Under the pieces are notes generated by a model. The model made no database searches. It was given only the letters and a program-made list of their open reading frames with translations, and was not told the origin of the DNA. Shown piece by piece: positions 44,283 to 53,200 of a DNA stretch of 64,000 nt. Origin of the DNA: Candidatus Roseilinea sp. (GTDB taxonomy: Bacteria; Chloroflexota; Anaerolineae; J036; Brachytrichaceae); NCBI GenBank assembly GCA_026003755.1, contig BPHV01000002.1, positions 62,001 to 126,000 on the forward strand, given 5' to 3'. Made by a program: the position numbers and the translations under genes. Position 1 is the stretch's first letter. Each line of letters opens with the position of its first letter.

Positions 44283-46457
44283 TCATACCTCCTCGGTCGG
44301 AACCTGGCCGGCCCAGACCAGATCTCGCTCGTTCACCAAACGGCCCATCTTCTGCAGTTCGCGACGCGCGGCGTGAAGCAGATGGGCCATCGTCACGCAT
44401 CCCCCTTCGCCGGCTGCCAAGAAGGCAGCAGCAACGATGATGTTACGAATGTTGCCGCCGGAGAGTTTCAACCGGCGCGCCAACCATGCAAAATCCACGT
44501 CGTCAGCATGCGGCACCTGTGCAGGAAAGAGCGTCTGCCAGATGCGCAGGCGATGGGCTTCATCGGGAAAGGGGAAATCCACGACAAATTGCAGCCGGCG
44601 AAGGAAGGCCTCATCCAGGTTGGCCCGCAGGTTGGTGGCCAGGATGGTGAGGCCATTGTGGGCTTCCATGCGTTGCAGCAAATAGCTCACCTCGATGTTA
44701 GCGTAGCGATCGTGGGCATCGCGCACTTCCGAACGCTTGCCGAACAGCGCATCCGCTTCATCGAAGAACAGCACGGCATTGCTGTGCTCGGCCTCGGCGA
44801 AGATGCGCTCTAAGTTCTTCTCCGTCTCGCCGATGTATTTGCTCACCAAGCCGGACAAATCAATCTTGTATAGGTCCAGGCCGATGTCGGCGGCGATCAC
44901 TTCGGCCGCCATGGTCTTGCCGGTGCCGGGCGGGCCGGCAAACAAGGCGGTCACCCCGGCGCTTGCCGCCAGCTTGCGCCCCACCCCCCACGTCTCCAAC
45001 ACCAACGGGCGGTGTCGCACGGTGGCAGCCAGCTCGCGCAAGACGGCGAGTGAATCAGAGGGCAATACCAAATCCTCCCATCGGTAGCGTGGGATGACCT
45101 TGCGCGCCAAGCTGCCCAACGAGGGGCTGGTGTGCGCTCGCGCGGCGGCAAATAGGCTGGCGTTCGTCAGCGGGCGCAAGTGTTGCGCTGCCTCATCGCG
45201 CGCCATCGCCACGGCGCGCGCGATCTGTTCCGTAGTCATGTTGAACGCAGCGGCCAACGCGTTGCAATCAATCACCTCCGCCCCGCTTCCGCCGGCACGC
45301 GCGATGTAGGCCTCCCAGAGCCGACGGCGCTGTTCAAAGCCCGGCGCCGGACACGGCACGCGCAGCACCCGCCGCTTCTCATCGGTCGGCTGCCACTCCT
45401 TCCGACTGTCCAACACGACCCAATCGGGATAGGCGAGCAATTCGGCCCACCACGCCGGCGGCGTAACGCGATCAGGCACGGCCCACGCATCCGCGTTGCC
45501 CACCCAGAGCACGGCTCCGCTCAGGCGGGCGTCGCGCTGCCACTCAATCAGCGCACTGAGCGCCTGCCCGCCGGGCTCGACCTGGGTCAAATCGGCGCAT
45601 AACAACGGCCGATCCAAGACATGCGCCAACCACGCGGCTACGGCGCGCCCGGCACGCGCATCCTCGCCATAGGCCAACACCAGCGGCGGGGGAGATTCGG
45701 GCTGCACCGCCTCGCGGATGAGGGTCATCTTCATATCCTCCGTGAGCAACAAATCCGCCTCGGCGGTGGGCAACGCCTCGGGCGCAAGCCAGCGCGTGGC
45801 CGGATGCAGCGGCCAAATCTCCGGCGGATCGCCGAGCAGCCAGGCCAGGGACATCGCCGTCGGACAGAGCAACTGGCCCAAGGGATGGGGATGTCCATCC
45901 TGTGCGTCGCTGGCGCGCTGGAGCAGGCGAAAGCGCAACAGCGGAGCCTGATCACCCAGGCGGGCAAGATAGTGCAGGCGGGACGCGCCCGGCGGGCACA
46001 GCACGTCGAGGATGAGGCTCGGGCTGGCTTGTTTGCGGGTGAGATCATCATGCAGGTAACCATAGAGGGCCTCAAACCGCAGATCCACCAGCGGCGCCAA
46101 ACACAACAATAAGGCATCGCGCTCAAAAGCGCTCAGGTTAAAAGCGCGACGCAGCCGTTCCAGGCGTAACACCTCGCCACAGCGGCGCGCATGTTGCCGA
46201 ATGGCACGCAGATCAGCCTCAACTTGGGCCATAGCAGCCGCAAAGACAGCATGGTCTTGGGCTGGCAGCTTGGCTTGACTTTGCCATGCCCACGGCCGCG
46301 TGACCAGCTCGTGCGCCTGCTCGTCCGACACATGCAACCCGCGCAACGGGTCATGCGCCGTGCGGCCGGCCAGTTGCGCCAGCCGGACCGTCCGTCGCAG
46401 CAGCACTTCAACTCGAGCCAGCGACGCCTGAAGGTGAAGGAAGCTTAGATCAGCCAT
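44283..46457 (-). CDS. AAA+ ATPase of eCIS type (Afp15/PVC15-like)
   Basis: This 724-residue protein has one AAA+ module near its C-terminus: Walker A GPPGTGKT near residue 506, Walker B LFFDEADALFG near residue 565 and a sensor/arginine-finger region (NLRANLDEAFLRRLQFVVDFP, quoted in part). The first 450 residues are helical with a second nucleotide-binding-like fold whose P-loop is degenerate. AAA+ ATPases of this class are a usual part of eCIS loci, where they are thought to help assemble or load the particle. It lies between the Hedgehog-like and DUF4157 genes in one operon. Confidence 0.85.
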   Translation of the reverse strand: MADLSFLHLQASLARVEVLLRRTVRLAQLAGRTAHDPLRGLHVSDEQAHELVTRPWAWQSQAKLPAQDHAVFAAAMAQVEADLRAIRQHARRCGEVLRLERLRRAFNLSAFERDALLLCLAPLVDLRFEALYGYLHDDLTRKQASPSLILDVLCPPGASRLHYLARLGDQAPLLRFRLLQRASDAQDGHPHPLGQLLCPTAMSLAWLLGDPPEIWPLHPATRWLAPEALPTAEADLLLTEDMKMTLIREAVQPESPPPLVLAYGEDARAGRAVAAWLAHVLDRPLLCADLTQVEPGGQALSALIEWQRDARLSGAVLWVGNADAWAVPDRVTPPAWWAELLAYPDWVVLDSRKEWQPTDEKRRVLRVPCPAPGFEQRRRLWEAYIARAGGSGAEVIDCNALAAAFNMTTEQIARAVAMARDEAAQHLRPLTNASLFAAARAHTSPSLGSLARKVIPRYRWEDLVLPSDSLAVLRELAATVRHRPLVLETWGVGRKLAASAGVTALFAGPPGTGKTMAAEVIAADIGLDLYKIDLSGLVSKYIGETEKNLERIFAEAEHSNAVLFFDEADALFGKRSEVRDAHDRYANIEVSYLLQRMEAHNGLTILATNLRANLDEAFLRRLQFVVDFPFPDEAHRLRIWQTLFPAQVPHADDVDFAWLARRLKLSGGNIRNIIVAAAFLAAGEGGCVTMAHLLHAARRELQKMGRLVNERDLVWAGQVPTEEV

Positions 46458-46468
46458 GCGTCAGTTCT

Positions 46469-47221
46469 TCATCGCTCGCCGCTGCACACCGCGCACAGGC
46501 TCATCGCCCGCACCGAGGCGTGGCAATGGGTGATTTCGTGATGCACCCAATCGAAGCCGGCGCAATGCGCCAGCGCACACAGCCGATCCATGCGCGCCGG
46601 GTCATACGGCGAGAGCAACAGGTCAATCGAGCGACCCTCGAAGTGCAAGGAATACTTGCGCGCCGGGTCGGTCTGATTCAGGTCGTGCTCCAGCAGCGCA
46701 TCGTAGGCATCCGAGACTACCAGGCGCGCCTCGCCCCGCCATTCGGCGGCCACCAGATCGCGCAGCCGGCTGAGCGGCATCAGCACGGCCGGGTGCATGC
46801 GCCGGTCTTCGTCGTTGTGCGGCGGGGCTTCCTCATCCTGAAAGAGGATGGCGGTGTCGAGGTTGCGGATGAGCAGGCCAAACGCGCACGAGTCACGCGC
46901 GATGCGACAGGTCATCGGGCCGGCGGCCTGGTCTTCGGTTTCGGTGTAGCTGCCGCCGGCCGAGATGTGCAGGCCGGGCGCCAGCTTTTCCAGGGCGCAG
47001 GCCGGCGGCGCCGGCGTGGCCGTCAACGCAGCCGTCGGCGCCGCCGGAGGAGCAGTCGGCGATGCCGCTGCAGGCGCAGCCGACGGCGGAGTCGCATCCT
47101 GGGCGTGGATGTAGACCAGGATGGTGGACGGCTCGGTCGGCGCTGCGCAGGCCAATAGACCAAACAACCCCACGAGCATCACCCCGGCTTGCTTGCTGCG
47201 CCTACGCATCGGATCATCCAT
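46469..47221 (-). CDS. Lipoprotein with Hedgehog-signalling-domain-like / D,D-peptidase-like C-terminus
   Basis: The 250-residue protein starts with a signal peptide ending in the lipobox LLAC (Cys24), then a Thr/Ala/Pro-rich linker to about residue 75. The C-terminal domain contains RLVVSDAYDALLEHD, then SLHFEGRSIDLLLS, then AGFDWVHHE and HCHASVRA. These line up with the animal Hedgehog N-terminal signalling domain (HYEGRAVDI, AGFDWVYYE, HIHCSVKA). The zinc triad is seen as His193, Asp200 and His234, and Glu229 matches the catalytic-type Glu. The fold is shared with D,D-carboxypeptidases (M15/VanX-like), so peptidoglycan binding or cleavage is the cautious guess. It is 11 bp upstream of the ATPase gene and lies within the eCIS operon. 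Confidence 0.78.
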   Translation of the reverse strand: MDDPMRRRSKQAGVMLVGLFGLLACAAPTEPSTILVYIHAQDATPPSAAPAAASPTAPPAAPTAALTATPAPPACALEKLAPGLHISAGGSYTETEDQAAGPMTCRIARDSCAFGLLIRNLDTAILFQDEEAPPHNDEDRRMHPAVLMPLSRLRDLVAAEWRGEARLVVSDAYDALLEHDLNQTDPARKYSLHFEGRSIDLLLSPYDPARMDRLCALAHCAGFDWVHHEITHCHASVRAMSLCAVCSGER

Positions 47222-47251
47222 CCTCTCAACGCCTCTGGTTGAACCACCGGC

Positions 47252-50200
47252 TCACGGCCCAACGGTTACATTGGACGATGTGCTGACCACGCCGGCGCCG
47301 TTGGTCGCGTTCACGTTGACCAACTGCGCGCCGGTCACCGTCCACGTCACCGCCACTGTGCTCACCAAGCTTGGAAGGGTGAGCACGTAACCCGGATGGT
47401 TGCTGATCGTCCAGGTGAAGGTCAGCGGCAGCGTCACGTCCAGGGGCGACACGGTGGCGGTGAGCAGGGTGGGCGTGCCGCTGATCACCGGCGTCGCCCA
47501 GGTTAAGGCGATGGCTGTGGGCGCGATGGGCTGCACGGTGGCGGTAAAGGCAGCGCTGTTGTCGGCCGGGTGTGGGTCGGGCGTGGCCGCGGTGATGACG
47601 GCGAGATTGGTCAGCGTCGGCGGGGGCGAGATGAAGGTGACCGGCGCGCTGAAGGTGATCACGCCGCTCGCGCCGGGCGAAAGGGCGCCGGTCGTCCAGG
47701 TGATCTGCGCGCCGGCGATCAGCGGCGCGGCAAAGACGGTCGGCGGGTGCTGTCCGTGCACGATCAGGCCGCTCAGATCGAGGCCGGCGGGCAACAGGGT
47801 GGTGAGCGTCACATAGCGCGCCAGCGAGGGGCCGGCCTGGGTGTAGAGCAACGTGTAGGTGATGCGCTGGCCGGCGAAGACGCTGCTCGGCGCGTGCTGC
47901 CCCACGCGCAAATCGGCGAGCGCTTGCACCGGCGGCGCCGCCACGGCGCTGTTGTTGGCCGGATTCAGGTCAATGCCGTCCAGCGTCGCGGTGGCGGTCA
48001 GCGGTAGAGGATCGAGCAAGGCCGGGTGAATTTGCAAGGCGACCGGCACGCTGACGACTTGGCCGCCGGACAGGTTGCCCAGGGCGCACGCCAACACGCC
48101 GAGGCCGGGGGTGCATCCCGGCGCAGAGGCGGCGGTGGCGCTGGGCGGCAAGGTGAGGGTAAGCTGCACGCCCGGCGCCATCGAGAAGGCGGCGTTGCTC
48201 ACGCGCGCGGTGAAGGTCACCCAGTCGCCGGCGATGAGCGGGCCGGCCGGCGGCAGCACGGTCGCGCTGATGTCGGCAGTGGCCAGCACGGTGGTGGTGA
48301 CGGTGGCCGTTGCGCCGGTGAGGAACTCGCTGGCGCTGACCCATGCCGTATTCGTGATGACGCCGCCCGCAGCCGGATTGGCCACACCGACGATGCGGAC
48401 CACGGCTGTAGCGCCGCCGCCCAGGGAATTGGGGCCGCACGAGACCAGATTCCCGCTCTGGCTACACCCCAGGCCGGCCGCATTCACCTGGCTGATGATG
48501 ACCTCGCTCGGCACGGTATCGCTCAAGGTCACGTCGCTGGCGGCCGCCGTCCCCTGATTGGTGATGACGATGGTGTAAGTAATTTGCTGCACGCCGCTGA
48601 TCGTCACCTTTTGGACGAGCTTGGCGATGTCGAGCGACACATTGCGCAACACGTTTGTCGTCGCGGTGTAAGCATTGTTGGTGGGATTCACGTCTTCAGA
48701 ATCGGCCGCCGCCACCGCCACGTTGTGCGTAAGGCCGGCGGGGGCAGTCGGCGTAATCTGCGCCGAGATCACCACGGTGGCAGTCATGCCGGGCGCCAGG
48801 TCCCCCAACATACAGACGATGGGCGCGCTGGCGTTGCACTCGCCCTGGCTGGCGCTCGCCGGGCCGTGCGGCGGCCCAATTTCCACCCGATACACCGCCG
48901 GCGGCGCATCCAGACCGCCGCCGTCCAGCCACAAGCGATACTGGAAGTAGCGGTTGTTGGGCACCGAGAAAGAGACGGCGGGGAGCTGGGCGGTGTTGAG
49001 CAGCGCCTGGCTGTAGAACTGCTGCGGGTCGTTGCCCGGCCCGCTGAATTGCTCGCCGCTGCAAGCCGGATCGTCGCACGAGCGCACCTGGAACAGCACG
49101 CGCCCCACCCCGCGCTCGTAGCGCGCGCGAATCTCGTCTGGGCCGAGCGCGCGGCGATACACGGCTACCTCGTCCAGCCGCCCGCGGAAAGGATAGGACG
49201 TGCCATTCCACGGCGCCACGCCGACGCGCAGCGGCATGGAACTGGGGCCGACGGGCCGGCTGCCAACCGTCAGGGTAGCAACGGCCTGGCCGTTGACGTA
49301 GCCGATCATTTGGTCGCCGGCTTTGAAGGTCACCGCCAGATGCGTCCACTGGTAGGAGCGGATGAACGGGCCGCTGTTTGGAGCGAAGCGATAGTGCCCG
49401 CCCTGGTCGTCCCAGATTTCTGGATCAATGTGGCCGTTGCGAATCCCCAGCAGATAACCGCTGCCGATGGGCGTCTTGCCAACCAGCTTTTGGTCGGGTA
49501 TCGTGTCCTCGGCATAGACCCACGCCTCCAGGGTCAGCTCGGACTGGGGATCCAGGGCGCTGCTGCTGGGCACTTGGAGCGCATCGTTGTTGCCGTCAAA
49601 GCGCAGCGCCGTGCGATACACGCCGGACACGTCAGGCGTGGGGCAGCCGGCGCCGGCGCAAGCAGCGTGTTGTCCGTTGCCCGATGCGTCCAAAAACAGG
49701 GTAGCCGTCGGCGGTTCATCGAGGTGCAACAGCAATACGTTGCCCGACATGTTGAGCGAGCCGGTCAGTGTGGGGTAGCCGGTTTCAAGCTGGTTGTTAT
49801 CGGGCAGCGGCTTGCCCCAGGGGCGGTCAGGCGTCCAGGACAGGCGATTCCAGTTCACCACCTGGCCGGCGTCTATGATGCGTGAATCGAACAGGCCGCC
49901 GGCGCGAAAGCCGGGGGCCTGGCGCGCATAGATGACCCCCACTTCGTTGGCGGTCAACGCTCGGCTGAAGATGGCCACTTCGTCCACCGCGCCGGTGAAG
50001 CGATTGGTGCCGCCCCCGCGCTGGCCGACGTACACCGGTGCGGTGTTGCCTGTGTCGCACGTGAAGTAGCCGCAAAGGATCAGCTTCCCAGACAGATCGG
50101 GCTTGACGTCTTCGAGGATCCCATCCACGTAGAGCGAGAGCGTGCCCGAAGCGCGCACAAAGGCGATATGGTGAAACGCACCGTCGTCAATCCGCGACGT

Positions 50201-53200
50201 GGAGCGCACCGAAGAGGCAAGCCACCTATCGTAACGCGCTGCTGTCACCTGCCCGTGAAAGCCGCTGGTCTGGTTGAAGAACCGAATGACGAACGGATAG
50301 CCCGCTGAACCGCTCCACTTTTCGATGATGCTGTTGTCCTGAAAGGCGGTGTCCTGTTGCCAGAACGACGCGCGCACCCAGGCCATGACGGTGAAATCCT
50401 GGTTGTTGCCGAAGTTGTAGTCGCCATGATGAGGGGCCTCGATAAAGTCATCGGCGCCGTCCGGCGCGATGCCGCGCCCCACGTGCGCCCACACGCTGCG
50501 CTCAGGGCAGGTGGCGCCGCTACACGTGGCGTCATGCCCCAGACCGGAAGCATCTAGGAAGGTCGTGGCGGTGGCCGGCTCGTTCAGGTGCAGCAGCAAC
50601 ACGTTGTCGGACATGGGGAACCAGCCGGTGTTGACGCGATTGTCGGGCAGCTCGGCGGCGTTGCTGAGGGGGTTGCGCAGCGTCAGCGCGCCGGCAAAAG
50701 CGGACAACGCCAGATCGGTCGTCCAGGTGATGTTTCTGGCCGCCTGACCCAACGAGCCGCCCCCGAAGCCGGCGGCGGTGTTGTCGTCGTCCGTCTGATC
50801 GGGCAACAACGCGGGCGGAATGATCACGCTGCTGGGCATCAGATCGGTCAGCACCACGTTGACGGCGGCCCCCGGCCCGGCGTTGCTGACGATCAAGGTA
50901 TAGCTGAGGGATTGGCCGGCCTGCTGAGCGGGCAGCGCGCTCTTGACCGCCGACACATCGGCGACGGGGCACTGCGCCAGGAGGATGCGCCCGCCGGCCG
51001 CCCAGACCACCGTTTGCGCGTCGCCCGAAAGTGACGTTCCGCGCACCGGTTGGCCGTTGGAAGGCGCCAGGGTGACACGTTCGGCGATCAGGTTGTATAG
51101 CCCGACTTCAGGCCCGGACTGGGCGCACACGGCTCGCTCGCCCTGCGCGCTGATCGCCGGCGCGCAGCGCGGTCCAACGCCGGCGCTGGTCGCCTGGCGC
51201 ACCTGGCTGGTCGCCACGTCGTACACAAAAAGCTGGCGCGTTAAGCTGGGGTTCGATCCCGGCGCCAAATCACGATCGGAGACAAAGGCCACGCGCGCCC
51301 CGTCGGCGCTGATGGCCGGCCAAGGCTGCACGCCTGCGCCGGCCACGCCAATGCTGATGAGCGCAGTGGAGGACAGCCAAACGCTGGCCGGCCCAACCAG
51401 GTTATCCGCCGCGCGTTGGCTGAAGGCAAGCCGGCTGCCGTCGCGACTGATGGCGGGCGCCTCGTTCACCACGCCCGTCGAGGAGCTGACCTGTTGATAG
51501 GTCAGCACCTGCGTGTCGCTGATCCAGGCGATGAAGATCTCCGGGTTGTGGTCGGGGTTTGCGCCGACCAGATCGCGGTCAGAGACAAAGGCGAGCGCGC
51601 GGCCATCGGCGCTGAGGGCAGGGGCGGTGTTGGCGCCGATGGTGGTGGTGGTCACCTGGGCCACGGTGATGAGCGCCGTTGTGGTGAGGGCGGCCACAAA
51701 AATCTCAAAGTTGCCGTCCGGGTTGCCGCCGGCGACCAAGTTGCGGTCGGAGGCAAAGGCCACTTTCAGCCCGTCCTCGCTGAGCGTCGGCCACAGGTTA
51801 AAGCCGCCCAGGATGCTGCCGTTGGAGCTGGTGACTTGGGTAAAGTCCAACGCGCCGGCGTCGTATACAAAGACCTCGATGTTGCCGTCGGTGTTGTTGG
51901 CCGATGTGTCGAGTGCGCCGGTGGACCAGAACGCCACGCGCGGGGCGTTGGCGGCAACGCTGGGCTGGCCGCTGAATCCGCCGGAGGTTACGGTGATCAC
52001 GTTGCAGGCGGCCGGCGCGGCAGTCACCGAAGCCGGGGTGAATGACGGACGCATGAACGAGAAGGCCGGCGGCGCGCCGTAGGTTGGGCCGGGCGTGGTC
52101 AGCTCTGGCTTGTCCATCGGCAATGCCGGCCCGGCCGCAGGCATGGCGGGCGGGTCGGGCGGGCCGTCGTCGGATTCGGGACAGGGCGGGGCATAGTAGC
52201 TGCTGGCGCTGGCGTCGGATTCGCGCGTCCCGCCGTCCCACAGCGCAGTGACGAAATAGCCCACCCCACAGCCGGCGCCGGGCGTGGTGTCATCAAAGGA
52301 CATCGCGTCGGGGCCAAGCGTGGCGAGCGGGCGCGGCGGTTGGTCGAAGTCGACGCGATAGACGCGATAACCATCGGGGCTGGCTGCGCCTTCGGGCGCG
52401 CTCCAGCGCAGGCGGGTGACGCCGGCGACGGGGTCGGTCTCGCCGATCAGCGCGCCGACGCCCTCAGGGTTGGCCGGTGTGGCGGGCGGCGCGAGCGCTG
52501 CCGAGGCCAGCGCCATCATGCTGGCCGAGGCGCGCGCCACGCGCGGCAGGTAAATCCGATAAGGCGGCACGCCGCTGCCCACCGGCACCGCGGACATGGT
52601 GATGGATTCGCGCGTTTGCGGGCAGGGCGTGCCGGTCACGCTCAGGCGCACCTGGTAGGTGTTGGACAGGGTGAAGGACATCTGCACCACCTGGCCGACG
52701 CGCGTTTGGCCGTTGCCGAAGTCCCAGGTGTAGGTGATCTGCCCGCTGCCCCCGCCGATGATGGCCATGAACTGGGTTGACTGGCCGGGCGCGGGGTTGT
52801 AGGGCGTCCAGCTAAAGGCTGGGTTCTGAGGCCACACGCAGGAGGTGGCGCGCACGCGGAAGGGCGGGCTGGTCGCCACGCTCGACACGCGCGGGGCGGG
52901 GCCAAACGGCCTTGCCTCCACCACGCGCACGCGGAAGCGCGCATCATCGCTGATCGCGCCGTCTTGCCGCGCGTTCCAAATGAACGTGCCATCTGTGCCC
53001 AGGCGATAGGTCAAGGTAAGCGGGGGCGGCGTGTAAGTGACCGGCGTGGCCGGCTGCCAGGTGCTGCCGCCGTCGAGCGAGTATTCAAACGCCGTGCTCA
53101 CCACCCGGCTGCCGGTGATGTTCGAGCCGGCCACGGCGCGGTCGCCGTCGGCGTCGAACAGGCGATAGCTCACCGTGACGGTGGGGCTGCTCAGGCCGCC

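Noticed and set aside
48026-49885. A 619-codon plus-strand open frame antisense to the giant gene
   Set aside because: Its translation is low-complexity and rich in Arg, Gly and Ala with no domain, and it mirrors the strongly biased codons of the minus-strand gene. It is a GC-driven shadow frame.
51240-51262. GGTTCGATCCC resembling a tRNA T-arm
   Set aside because: It lies inside the coding frame of the giant protein and no acceptor stem, D-arm or anticodon arm can be folded around it.
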